This document shows positions 18,743 through 27,492 of a DNA stretch of 64,000 bases, piece after piece. The notes beneath the pieces were generated by a model, which saw only the letters and a program-made list of their open reading frames with translations, had not been told where the DNA came from and made no database searches. The stretch comes from Methylobacterium persicinum (lineage in GTDB: Bacteria > Pseudomonadota > Alphaproteobacteria > Rhizobiales > Beijerinckiaceae). The DNA is taken from positions 62,001-126,000 of the forward strand of contig NZ_BPQX01000028.1 of NCBI RefSeq assembly GCF_022179525.1, written 5' to 3'. Position 1 is the stretch's first letter, and every line of letters starts with the position of its first letter. The position numbers and the translations under genes were made by a program.

Positions 18743-19665
18743 TCCTGCACCGCCGACGCCTGCTCACCGCCACCGCCGGCCTCGCCGGCACCGCCCTGCT
18801 GGGCGGCTGCGACCGGTTCGCCGGAACCGATGCTGGCCGCCACACCCTTCGGGTCGGGGAGGATGCCAACCTCTACGTCCAGCGTCTGCTGATGTCGCCC
18901 CAGACGCTGGCGCGGGAATTCCCCGAATCGATGATCTCGCCGTGGTTCAAGCCGAACGGCTCGATCGACCCGCCCGACACAGCCTACAAGGCGCTCGCCG
19001 CGAAGAACTTCTCCGACTTCAAGCTGAAGGTCGATGGCTTGGTCGATACGCCGCTCTCCCTGAGCCTCGCGGACCTGCGCGCCCTGCCCTCCCGCACCCA
19101 GATCACTCGCCACGATTGCGTTGAGGGCTGGAGCTGCATCGGCAAATGGTCCGGTGTGCCCCTGGGCGAGGTGCTGAAGAAGGCCGGGCTGAAGCCGCAG
19201 GCGCGCTATGCCGTCCTACACTGCGCCGACACCTTGGAGTATGCCAGCGCCGACGGCGCATGGCTGAAGCCAAAGGATCCGAGCGCGGTGCGCGAGGCGC
19301 ATGCCGCCTATGTCCAACTCGCGGCGGCGGGCGACTGGGGCGGCTCGCCCACGGGCGTCCAGAACGGTGATTCCAATGGCGATGCAGATGACGGGTCGGA
19401 TGGCCGCAGGCCGATCCGCTACTACGAGACCATCGATCTGTTCGATGCCTTCAACCCCCAGACGATCCTCGCCTACGACCTGAACGGCAAGGCCCTGCCG
19501 GTGTCGAACGGAGCGCCGCTGCGCCTGCGGGTGGAGCGCCAGCTCGGCTACAAGAACGCCAAATACGTGATGCGGGTGGAGATGGTGTCCTCCCTGGCCG
19601 GACTCGGTGACGGCAAGGGCGGCTACTGGGAGGACCGCGGCTACGAGTGGTACGCGGGGATCTGA
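18739..19665 (+). CDS. Molybdopterin-dependent oxidoreductase, sulfite-oxidase/MsrP fold
   Basis: 308 residues. The N-terminus HRRRLLTATAGLAG is a plausible Tat signal, and LLGGC just after it could be a weak lipobox (C24). The sulfite-oxidase-type molybdenum ligand is C127 in TRHDCVEGWSCIGKW. Other family pieces are VDTPLSLSLADLRALP and NGAPLRLRVERQLGYK. Near residues 200-225 there is an acidic, Gly/Asp/Asn-rich insert (GVQNGDSNGDADDGSDG) not usual for the family. Translation is coupled to the cytochrome b gene by an ATGA overlap. The substrate is unknown; sulfite, methionine sulfoxide or another oxo-acceptor are possible. Confidence 0.88.
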   Translation: MILHRRRLLTATAGLAGTALLGGCDRFAGTDAGRHTLRVGEDANLYVQRLLMSPQTLAREFPESMISPWFKPNGSIDPPDTAYKALAAKNFSDFKLKVDGLVDTPLSLSLADLRALPSRTQITRHDCVEGWSCIGKWSGVPLGEVLKKAGLKPQARYAVLHCADTLEYASADGAWLKPKDPSAVREAHAAYVQLAAAGDWGGSPTGVQNGDSNGDADDGSDGRRPIRYYETIDLFDAFNPQTILAYDLNGKALPVSNGAPLRLRVERQLGYKNAKYVMRVEMVSSLAGLGDGKGGYWEDRGYEWYAGI

Positions 19666-19702
19666 TTCCGTTCGATCGCTTCGGTCACTCCGCCCCACTG
19701 CC

Positions 19703-19793
19703 GTTGTTGCGAGCGCAGCGAAGCAATCCAGTTGGCATCGCCTCATCCGGACAAGGCGCGCTCTGGATTCCTTCGACTTCGCCTCGCAATGAC
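19703..19793. repeat. REP-like family A, copy 3
   Basis: Arms GTTGTTGCGAGCGCAGCGAA and TTCGCCTCGCAATGAC, about 91 bp in total, one base change at the left end and a partly degenerate right arm (CCTTCGACTTCG). It lies in the 290-bp gap before topA. Confidence 0.85.
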
Positions 19794-19957
19794 GGCGGGC
19801 GAAGCGGCGGGCGGCAGAGTGCGCAGGTGCCGCCATTTGACAACCCGCCGCCGCTCACCCACTTCTCCGCCCCGCGAGACCCCGGCCGGCGGCGGGCTCG
19901 ATCGCGCTCCGAACAATCCGTCGCGCCGCGCTCCCCCGAGGGAGCAGAGGGTTCTGG

Positions 19958-22627
19958 ATGAAAGTCGTCGTCGTCGAGTCGCCGGCCAAGGCCAAGACGA
20001 TCAACAAGTACCTGGGTCGCGACTATGAGGTGATCGCCTCCTTCGGCCATATCCGCGACCTTCCGGCCAAGGACGGGTCGGTGGATCCCGAGCAGGACTT
20101 CCACATGGTGTGGGAGCTCGAGGATCGCGGTTCGAAGCGGGTCAGCGAGATCGCAAAGGCGGTCAAGGGCGCCGAGAAACTGATCCTCGCGACCGACCCG
20201 GACCGTGAGGGTGAGGCGATCTCCTGGCACGTCCTCGAAGCGCTGACGGCGCGCAAGGCCCTGAAGGGCATTCCCGTGGAGCGGGTGACCTTCAACGCCA
20301 TCACCAAGTCCTCCGTCGAGCAGGCGATGCGCAAGCCGCGCCAGATCGACCAGGCGCTGGTGGATGCCTACCTCGCCCGCCGGGCGCTGGACTATCTCGT
20401 CGGCTTCAAGCTCTCGCCGGTCCTCTGGCGCAAGCTCCCCGGTGCCCGGTCGGCGGGCCGGGTGCAATCGGTCGCCCTTCGCCTCGTGGTCGAGCGCGAA
20501 ATGGAGATCGAGGCGTTCAAGCCCCGGGAATACTGGTCGATCATCGCCACACTGGCCACGAAGGACGGGGCGACCTTCGAGGCCCGTCTCGTCGGGGCGG
20601 ACGGCAAGCGCATCCAGCGCCTCGACGTCGGCAACGCGGAGGAGGCGGCGGCTTTCAAGCGCGACCTGGAAGCGGCGAGCTTCGTGGTGGCGAGCGTGGA
20701 GGCCAAGCCGGCCAAGCGCCATCCCCAGCCGCCCTTCACAACCTCCACGCTGCAGCAGGAGGCGTCCCGCAAGCTCGGGATGGCCCCGGCCCAGACCATG
20801 CGCGTCGCCCAGCGGCTCTACGAAGGCGTCGATGTCGGCGGTGAGACGGTGGGCATCATCACCTATATGCGGACCGACGGCGTCGACATGGCGCCTGAGG
20901 CCATCGCCGATGCCCGCCGGGTGATCGGCCGCGAATTCGGGGATCGGTACGTTCCAGGCGCCCCGCGCAAGTACAGCGTGAAGGCCAAGAACGCCCAGGA
21001 GGCGCACGAGGCCGTGCGCCCCACCGACATGGGCCGCCGGCCGAAGGACGTGGCCCGCCACCTCGAACCCGAGCAGGCCAAGCTCTACGAATTGATCTGG
21101 ACGCGTACCATGGCGAGCCAGATGGAATCGGCTGAGCTGGAGCGCACCACCGTCGACGTCCACGCCACCGCGGGCGGACGACGGATCGAGCTTCGTGCCA
21201 CCGGGCAGGTGGTGAAGTTCGACGGCTTCCTCGCCCTCTATCAGGAAGGCAAGGACGACGAGGAGGACGAAGAGAGCCGCCGTCTGCCGAAGATGGACGC
21301 GGGCGATCCCCTCCGCCGGGAGAAGATCGCCTCCACCCAGCATTTCACCGAGCCGCCGCCGCGTTATTCCGAGGCGAGCCTCGTGAAGCGGATGGAGGAA
21401 CTGGGCATCGGCCGGCCCTCGACCTACGCTGCGGTGCTGCAGACCCTGCGGGATCGCGAATACGTCCGGATCGAGAAGAAGCGGTTGCAGCCGGAGGATA
21501 AGGGGCGCCTCGTCACGGGCTTCCTTGAAAGCTTCTTCCGCCGCTACGTGGAATACGATTTCACCGCCGACCTCGAGGAGCAGCTCGATCGGGTCTCCAA
21601 TGCGGAGATCGATTGGCGGACCGTACTGCGGGATTTCTGGCGGGACTTCTCGGCCGCCATCGGCGAGACCAAGGAACTGCGGGTCGCCGAGGTGCTGGAA
21701 GCCCTCAACGGCCTGCTGGGCCCGCACATCTTCCCCGACCGCGGCGAGGGCAAGGACCCGAGGGGGTGCCCGAATTGCGGTGAGGGGCAACTGTCCCTCA
21801 AGCTCGGTAAGTTCGGCGCCTTCATCGGGTGCTCGAACTATCCCGAATGCACCTATACGCGGCAATTGTCGGCGACGGGCGTCAACGGCGAGGGCGACGG
21901 CTCGTCCCTCGACGGCGGTCAGCCGGGTGTCAGGGTACTCGGCAACGACCCCGCCACGGGTCTGCCGGTGACCGTACGCGACGGGCGGTTCGGCCCCTTC
22001 ATCCAATTGGGCGAAGCCAGCCCCGAGAAGGGCGCGGAGAAGCCCAAGCGCTCCTCCCTGCCCAAAGGGTTGTCACCGTCGGACGTGGACCTCGACAAGG
22101 CGCTGGCGCTGCTCTCCCTGCCCCGGGAGATCGCCCGGCACCCGGAAACCGGCGAGCCGATCCTGGCCGGGATCGGGCGCTTCGGACCCTACGTCCAGCA
22201 CGGGCGGACCTATGCCAATCTCGGCCGTGATGACGACGTGCTGGAGATCGGCGGGAACCGGGCGATCGACCTGATCGTGGCCAAGGAACAGGGGGGCGGA
22301 CGGGGCCGTCCGGCAGGCGATCCGGGCCGTTCCCTCGGCAAGGATGCGGAGAGTGGCCGCGACGTGGTGGTCAAGGCGGGTCGCTACGGCCCCTATGTCA
22401 CAGACGGCGACGTCAACGCGACCCTGCCGAAAAGTGCAAGCGCCGAGAGCCTGACGCTGGACGACGCGTTGAAGCTGATCGCGGCCAAGCGCGAGGCCGG
22501 CGGCGGCAAGAAGGCGCCTGCCCGGAAGAAGGCGCCGACGCGCAAGGCCGATGGCGACAAGGCGAAGGCGCCCGCCAAGAAAACTGCGGCCAAGAAGGCG
22601 GCACCGAAGAAGAAGGCGACGGGCTGA
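19958..22627 (+). CDS. topA: DNA topoisomerase I
   Basis: 889 residues, type IA topoisomerase relaxing negative supercoils. An N-terminal TOPRIM domain opens MKVVVVESPAKAKTINKYLG and holds ATDPDREGEAISWH. The active tyrosine is Y303 in GIITYMRTDG. One clear C4 zinc finger is seen (CPNCGEGQLSLKLGKFGAFI then C-x5-C). Several C-terminal repeats of the topoisomerase type follow (FGPFIQLG, FGPYVQHG, YGPYVTDG). The last 45 residues are a Lys/Ala-rich basic tail, common in high-G+C and alphaproteobacterial TopA. A smf/dprA neighbour, common elsewhere, is not present. Confidence 0.97.
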   Translation: MKVVVVESPAKAKTINKYLGRDYEVIASFGHIRDLPAKDGSVDPEQDFHMVWELEDRGSKRVSEIAKAVKGAEKLILATDPDREGEAISWHVLEALTARKALKGIPVERVTFNAITKSSVEQAMRKPRQIDQALVDAYLARRALDYLVGFKLSPVLWRKLPGARSAGRVQSVALRLVVEREMEIEAFKPREYWSIIATLATKDGATFEARLVGADGKRIQRLDVGNAEEAAAFKRDLEAASFVVASVEAKPAKRHPQPPFTTSTLQQEASRKLGMAPAQTMRVAQRLYEGVDVGGETVGIITYMRTDGVDMAPEAIADARRVIGREFGDRYVPGAPRKYSVKAKNAQEAHEAVRPTDMGRRPKDVARHLEPEQAKLYELIWTRTMASQMESAELERTTVDVHATAGGRRIELRATGQVVKFDGFLALYQEGKDDEEDEESRRLPKMDAGDPLRREKIASTQHFTEPPPRYSEASLVKRMEELGIGRPSTYAAVLQTLRDREYVRIEKKRLQPEDKGRLVTGFLESFFRRYVEYDFTADLEEQLDRVSNAEIDWRTVLRDFWRDFSAAIGETKELRVAEVLEALNGLLGPHIFPDRGEGKDPRGCPNCGEGQLSLKLGKFGAFIGCSNYPECTYTRQLSATGVNGEGDGSSLDGGQPGVRVLGNDPATGLPVTVRDGRFGPFIQLGEASPEKGAEKPKRSSLPKGLSPSDVDLDKALALLSLPREIARHPETGEPILAGIGRFGPYVQHGRTYANLGRDDDVLEIGGNRAIDLIVAKEQGGGRGRPAGDPGRSLGKDAESGRDVVVKAGRYGPYVTDGDVNATLPKSASAESLTLDDALKLIAAKREAGGGKKAPARKKAPTRKADGDKAKAPAKKTAAKKAAPKKKATG

Positions 22628-22712
22628 CGCCGCGCCGGCGTACCCGACCTCAGCCCGGGGGCATCGGCACCTCGCTCCCTGGACCCAGCGATGGGCCTGG
22701 GGGAAGGGAAGC

Positions 22713-22898
22713 TCAGATGAGGTAGGTGACCGTCGCGGCGACGGCGGTCGCCAGGGTGGCGACGGCGAAGGCCGCGGGTGCCATAACGAAGCGGGCCGGG
22801 GTCCTCTCTTCCTCGGCTTCGCAGGCGAGCGCCAGTCCGGCGGCCCGCTCGAAGCGGATGAGGGCCTCGTGGCGGGTGTCGCACACGTCGTGGTTCAT
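22713..22898 (-). CDS. Small single-pass membrane protein, unidentified
   Basis: 61 residues. A charged N-terminal half (MNHDVCDTRHEALIRFERA) is followed by one C-terminal membrane segment ending the protein (FAVATLATAVAATVTYLI). GGAAGGGG upstream favours this ATG over one six codons earlier. The tail-anchored layout suggests an inner-membrane accessory protein. No family recognised. It lies between topA and parE on the opposite strand. Confidence 0.6.
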   Translation of the reverse strand: MNHDVCDTRHEALIRFERAAGLALACEAEEERTPARFVMAPAAFAVATLATAVAATVTYLI

Positions 22899-23127
22899 GT
22901 CCCACACCCCTTCCAATGGTCAAGGTTGCTGTAATCTAACGGCTTTCGGATGAATTGGTTCCCGGCTTCCAGGCCGGTGCGGGAAACGTTAACCACTGCC
23001 CCCGCACCCTGCATCGCATCGTCTGTCCGGGCAGCCCTCGCCTGTCGCGGCGCAGCATGCCAGTGTGCCGCGCTGCGGCCCGAGTCCGGGCTTTGATGTT
23101 TCCTATTTGTTCCGCTATGCTGGCGAG

Positions 23128-25269
23128 ATGAAGGCGCATGCTCCCAGACGCAAAGCTTCCTCCGTTCCGACCGTCCCAGCCCGTGGGAGCGGTCGCGTGA
23201 GCGATCCGGCCCGCGATCTGTTTGGCGGTGCGGCCAAGGCCGTCGCCGTGCCGGAGGCTGCACCCGTGCCGGGGACCCGGCGGCGCCTGACCGAGGCGGC
23301 CTCGCCGGTCTCGCTGGCGGCGGCCTCGCCGGAGGCTGGCTACACCGCCTCCGACATTGAGGTGCTCGAGGGTCTGGAGCCCGTCCGGCGGCGTCCGGGC
23401 ATGTATATCGGCGGTACCGACGAACGCGCCCTGCACCACCTCTTCGCCGAGGTGATCGACAACTCGATGGACGAGGCCGTCGCCGGCCATGCGAGCTTCA
23501 TCGAGGTGGAGCTCGAAGAAGGGGGCGCCCTGGTCGTGACCGACAACGGCCGCGGCATTCCGGTGGACCCGCACCCGAAATTCCCGGGCAAGTCCGCCTT
23601 GGAAGTCATCATGACCACCCTGCACGCGGGCGGCAAATTCGACTCGAAGGTCTACGAGACCTCCGGCGGTCTCCACGGCGTCGGCATCTCGGTGGTCAAC
23701 GCCCTGTCGGACGTGCTGGAGGTGGAGGTTGCCCGCAACCAGACCCTGTATCGGCAATGCTTCTCCCGCGGCCACGCCCAGGGCGCCCTGGAGATCGTCG
23801 GGCGTGTGCAGAACCGGCGGGGCACGCGGGTCCGCTTCCACCCCGACGCGCAGATCTTCGGATCGCTGAAGTTCGACCCCCGCCGCCTGTTCAAGATGGC
23901 GCGGTCGAAGGCGTACCTCTTCGGCGGGGTCGAGATCCGCTGGCGCTGCGCCCCCGCACTTCTGGAGGGTCTGGACGATGTGCCGGCCGAGGCGGTGCAC
24001 CGCTTCCCCGGCGGCCTGTCGGACTACCTCGCCCGGGACATCGACGGGAAGGAGCTCGTGATCGATGCCGTCTTCTCCGGCAAGGTGACGAAGCCGGGTT
24101 CGCATGGCTCCCTGGAATGGGCCGTCGCGTGGACGGTGGCCGATGACGGCGTCTCCCATTCCTACTGCAACACCATCCCTACCCCGGAGGGCGGAACCCA
24201 CGAGGCGGGCTTGCGAGTCGCCCTGCTCCGGGGGCTGCGGGAACATGCCGAGCGGGTCAATCAGGCCAAGCGGATGACCGCCGTCACGACCGACGACGTC
24301 ATGGCGACCTGCGCCTCCATGCTCTCCGTCTTCATCCGCGAGCCGGAGTTCCAGGGCCAGACCAAGGACAAGCTCGCCACCGTGGAAGCTCAGCGCATCG
24401 TCGAGACGGCGGTGCGGGACGCGTTCGACCATTGGCTCGCCGGCTCCCCGGCCCAGGCCAACAAACTCCTGGACTGGGTGATCGACCGGGCGGAAGAGCG
24501 CCTGCGACGGCGACAGGAGAAGGAGGTCGCCCGCAAGAGCGCCACCCGGAAACTGCGCCTGCCCGGCAAGCTCGCGGATTGTTCCGCCGCCGGAACCGCA
24601 GGCTCGGAGATCTTCATCGTCGAGGGTGACTCCGCCGGCGGCTCGGCCAAGCAGGCCCGGGACCGGACGACCCAGGCGATCCTGCCCCTCCGGGGAAAGA
24701 TCCTGAACGTCGCCTCTGCGAGCCGCGACAAACTCGGCGCCAACCAACTCATCGGCGACCTGACCCTTGCGCTCGGGTGCGGCACGGGAGCGAACTTCCG
24801 CGAGGCGGACCTTCGCTACGACAAGGTGATCATCATGACGGACGCCGACGTGGACGGCGCCCACATCGCGTCGTTACTGATCACCTTCTTCTATCGCCAG
24901 ATGCCGAAGCTGATTGACAAGGGGCATCTCTACCTTGCGATCCCGCCCCTCTACCGGATCCAGCAGGGCTCGAGGATCGCTTACGCCAGGGACGATGCCG
25001 ACCGAGAGCGGATCGTGAAGACCGTGTTCAAGGGGGGCAAGGTCGAGATCGGGCGCTTCAAGGGCCTGGGTGAGATGATGCCCGCCCAGTTGAAGGAAAC
25101 CACCATGGACCCGAAGAAGCGCACGCTCCTCCGGGTCGCCGTCCTCGACGAGGCCAGGGAATCGACCGGCGACACGGTCGAGCGCCTGATGGGCAACAAG
25201 CCCGAGGCGCGGTTCACTTTCATCAGCGAGCGCGCCGCCTTCGCCGAGGGCGCCAACCTCGACATCTGA
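23128..25269 (+). CDS. parE: DNA topoisomerase IV subunit B
   Basis: 713 residues from the chosen ATG (MKAHAPRRKA). About 70 residues of low-complexity N-terminus precede the GHKL ATPase domain: EVLEGLEPVRRRPGMYIGGT, EVIDNSMDEA with the ATP/Mg Asn, and TSGGLHGVGISVVNALS. The TOPRIM domain has EGDSAGGSAKQARD and MTDADVDGAHIASL, and the C-terminus has FKGLGEMMPAQLKETTMDP. It lacks the long insertion of many GyrB proteins and has the ParE-type ending, so ParE is preferred. A GTG 23 codons later is an alternative start. Confidence 0.93.
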   Translation: MKAHAPRRKASSVPTVPARGSGRVSDPARDLFGGAAKAVAVPEAAPVPGTRRRLTEAASPVSLAAASPEAGYTASDIEVLEGLEPVRRRPGMYIGGTDERALHHLFAEVIDNSMDEAVAGHASFIEVELEEGGALVVTDNGRGIPVDPHPKFPGKSALEVIMTTLHAGGKFDSKVYETSGGLHGVGISVVNALSDVLEVEVARNQTLYRQCFSRGHAQGALEIVGRVQNRRGTRVRFHPDAQIFGSLKFDPRRLFKMARSKAYLFGGVEIRWRCAPALLEGLDDVPAEAVHRFPGGLSDYLARDIDGKELVIDAVFSGKVTKPGSHGSLEWAVAWTVADDGVSHSYCNTIPTPEGGTHEAGLRVALLRGLREHAERVNQAKRMTAVTTDDVMATCASMLSVFIREPEFQGQTKDKLATVEAQRIVETAVRDAFDHWLAGSPAQANKLLDWVIDRAEERLRRRQEKEVARKSATRKLRLPGKLADCSAAGTAGSEIFIVEGDSAGGSAKQARDRTTQAILPLRGKILNVASASRDKLGANQLIGDLTLALGCGTGANFREADLRYDKVIIMTDADVDGAHIASLLITFFYRQMPKLIDKGHLYLAIPPLYRIQQGSRIAYARDDADRERIVKTVFKGGKVEIGRFKGLGEMMPAQLKETTMDPKKRTLLRVAVLDEARESTGDTVERLMGNKPEARFTFISERAAFAEGANLDI

Positions 25270-25320
25270 CGAACTAGTGGCCCCCGGGAGGCGAATGATC
25301 TCCCCGGGGCGCTCCCCGGA

Positions 25321-25818
25321 CTATTGCGCCGGAATGGCCTTGGCCGGGTCGAAGGCCTGCGCGGCCGAGATGGTGTCCTTGCCCATCTCCAGGATCGCCG
25401 AGAAGCGATCCCCCCCGGGCCGCAGGACCACGGCATTTGGCTCGACGGCGATGCGCTTGCTGCCGATGCCGAGGAACCCGCCAACATCGATCACGACGGC
25501 CTTGAGCGTGCCGCCATCGGTGACGAGCAGGTCATCGATCTTGCCGACGCTGTCACCGGCCGTGTTGCGGACTTCGACGCCAATCATCTTCGAGGCGAGG
25601 AAAGTGGCGGGCTTCAGGCCCTGACGCTTAGCGGCATCCTGAGCGCTCGCCGCCTGCATGAGACCGCCCCCGCCCGTGCCCCCCGTCGTCGATCCCGGAC
25701 CCGTGCCGGGGAGGATCGTGTCCTTCCCGATGACGGTGGCGTCCTGGGCATGAGCTGGCACCGCCGCAAGACAGCAGAGCAACGGCAGCAGAGTAGGGAA
25801 GCGTGAGCGCGGCGACAT
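25321..25818 (-). CDS. Secreted PRC-barrel domain protein
   Basis: 165 residues. A signal peptide (LLPLLCCLAAVPAHAQ) and a Gly/Ser/Thr-rich linker (GTGPGSTTGGTGGGG) precede a PRC-barrel domain (FLASKMIGVEVRNTAGDSVG, then IDDLLVTDGGTLKAVVIDVG). PRC barrels are small beta domains known from RimM and photosynthetic reaction centres; in rhizobia exported versions are common and uncharacterised. Convergent with parE, 51 bp apart. Confidence 0.85.
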   Translation of the reverse strand: MSPRSRFPTLLPLLCCLAAVPAHAQDATVIGKDTILPGTGPGSTTGGTGGGGLMQAASAQDAAKRQGLKPATFLASKMIGVEVRNTAGDSVGKIDDLLVTDGGTLKAVVIDVGGFLGIGSKRIAVEPNAVVLRPGGDRFSAILEMGKDTISAAQAFDPAKAIPAQ

Positions 25819-25921
25819 GGGTCGATCTTCCGTCCGTGCGCCCGTTCGGTTACGGGCGCTGGTCAATCGGCCCATCCGGCGGTGGGTTCCACGACGTCAC
25901 GTCGCACGGGTTTCGAAACGC

Positions 25922-25951
25922 GAAAAGCCCGGCCGTGGGGCCGGGCTTTCC
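25922..25951 (-). terminator. Rho-independent terminator after the beta-barrel gene
   Basis: Stem GCCCGGCC/GGCCGGGC with a 4-nt loop, flanked by AAAA and TTTC, so it can work in both directions. It lies about 45 bp past the stop of the outer-membrane protein gene and upstream of the PRC-barrel gene. Confidence 0.88.
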
Positions 25952-25992
25952 GTAGAGAGGGTGCCGCGGCGTGAGCCGCGGCGATGTCCGGC

Positions 25993-26886
25993 TTAGTACG
26001 AGCCGAACTTGTAGTTCACGCCGGCGCGGACGACGGCGAACTCGGTCGAGGCGCGGGTGTTGGCCGGGCCGGAGACCAGGACCACGCCCGGGGAGGTGGT
26101 GGCGTAGGTCACGCCGCCAGCGTTGGTGGCGAAGGAGCCAGCCGAGTTGCGGCTGCGGTCGAGGTTCACGTACAGGCCTTCGACCTTCAGCGTGACGGCC
26201 GAGGAGCGGAAGAAGTTCAGGAACGAGTCGGTCGGGAGAGCGTACTCAACGCCACCGCCGACGGCGTAGCCGGTCTGGAAGTCGTTCGAGGACACGCCGG
26301 TGCCGAACTGACGGCCGCCGCCCGAGCCGTAGGCGAAGCCGCCGGTGCCGTAGACGAGGGTGCGGTCGAAGGCGTAGCCGAGGCGGCCGCGCACGGTGCC
26401 GAAGTAGTCGAGGCCCGACAGGCCGTTCGGGTTGTAGACGAGGGTGCCGGGGACGATCGCCGAGCCGGCCGGGGCGGCGGCCGAGAAGCGGTTCCGCTGG
26501 GCGCCGAAGTCGGCGTACTGGGCGTCAGCTTCGATACCGACGACCACGCCCGAACCCGGGGTGAACTGGTAGTTGTAGCCGATCTGACCGCCGCCAACGA
26601 AGCCTTCGTTGTTGTTGCGGTTGGAGAAGGCGAGAACGCCGGTGGTGGGCGTGTTGCCGGCGGCGAAGATGCCGGTGGCGGGGGAGACGCCGACGACGGT
26701 CGGGGCGCGGCTGGAAGAGGCATCGAAGCCGTAGCCGGCGTTGAAACCGGCGTAGAAGCCCGTCCAGGTGAAGACCGGCACCGGCGTGAACACCGGCGGC
26801 GGCGCAGCGCGGCGCGGAAGGTCGGCGGCCGAGGCGGCCACGGTCATGCCGGCGAGAACGGTCGATGCGAGGAGAAGCTTATTCAT
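25993..26886 (-). CDS. Outer-membrane beta-barrel protein, Omp25/31-like
   Basis: 297 residues. A signal peptide (MNKLLLASTVLAGMTVAASA, cut before ADLP) is followed by a Pro-rich hinge and FTWTGFYAGFNAGYGFD. This WTGFYAGxNxGYG pattern is the hallmark of the Omp25/31-RopB porin-like family of Rhizobiales. The protein ends with alternating residues and an aromatic (VNYKFGSY), as expected for assembly by the Bam complex. It is likely an abundant outer-membrane protein. It has its own terminator and a long upstream region. Codon use is even and biased, as in highly expressed genes. Confidence 0.92.
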   Translation of the reverse strand: MNKLLLASTVLAGMTVAASAADLPRRAAPPPVFTPVPVFTWTGFYAGFNAGYGFDASSSRAPTVVGVSPATGIFAAGNTPTTGVLAFSNRNNNEGFVGGGQIGYNYQFTPGSGVVVGIEADAQYADFGAQRNRFSAAAPAGSAIVPGTLVYNPNGLSGLDYFGTVRGRLGYAFDRTLVYGTGGFAYGSGGGRQFGTGVSSNDFQTGYAVGGGVEYALPTDSFLNFFRSSAVTLKVEGLYVNLDRSRNSAGSFATNAGGVTYATTSPGVVLVSGPANTRASTEFAVVRAGVNYKFGSY

Positions 26887-27492
26887 CGGGTTACCAGATC
26901 CTGGGGTTGGCTTAGGCCAGCGGCCTTCTAGGCGCTTGCGGCGAACGGGTCTGTCGCTTTCCTGCAACAAGCTCAGTGAGATTAGCCAGACCCCGTCAAC
27001 GAAAGATGAAGGTTATGCAGGCGTAACGGCCCGTGCGGACCGATGTGCTCTATCGCACATGGGTTGCGCTAGCAGTGAAGCGCGCTGTACTCACGCCTAG
27101 GCCCCGTCGTGATTTGGGCGAAACCGGGGCACCTACTGGCGAACATTTGCTGGGTGACCGCAGGGGCCCTGCATCACAGACGTTTTATTTTAGGACGGCG
27201 CGACGTGTCGCGGCGTGGCGGCACTCACGGTCGCTTAACCGTGAGCGCAAACATTTCGGACCCGGGTCCGGCCCATGGACTCAGCCCCATCGCGCGGACT
27301 GAAAAAGCCAGCAGTGACGGCCGTCATCCCGGGCTTCCGCCGCCAGCGAGATTGACAAGTCGCCGCAAGGCTCTAGGTGAAACGACAATCGCCCGGCGGT
27401 CGCGGTTGCATCCGCAGGGCCGCTCTTTCCCGGATCGTTGCCGCGACGATGTCCTTCGCGCCGGCCGGGTGCGTGAATGTTGCCGATACGAA
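26887..27492. promoter_or_regulatory. 606-bp divergent region with two inverted repeats
   Basis: Between the divergent beta-barrel and DEAD-box helicase genes no convincing gene is seen. Two perfect inverted repeats stand out: ATGTGC-N6-GCACAT at 27043-27060, and CTCACGGT-N6-ACCGTGAG at 27224-27245. The second is followed by an A-rich stretch and could be a hairpin in a long helicase leader; the first, nearer the porin start, could be an operator. Promoter elements could not be assigned with confidence. Confidence 0.5.

Noticed and set aside
19685-22006. 773-codon minus-strand frame opposite topA
   Set aside because: Antisense shadow of topA with no recognisable domain; also crosses a palindromic repeat.
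23128-25269. Assignment as gyrB
   Set aside because: Length, lack of the GyrB insert and the C-terminal segment fit ParE better.
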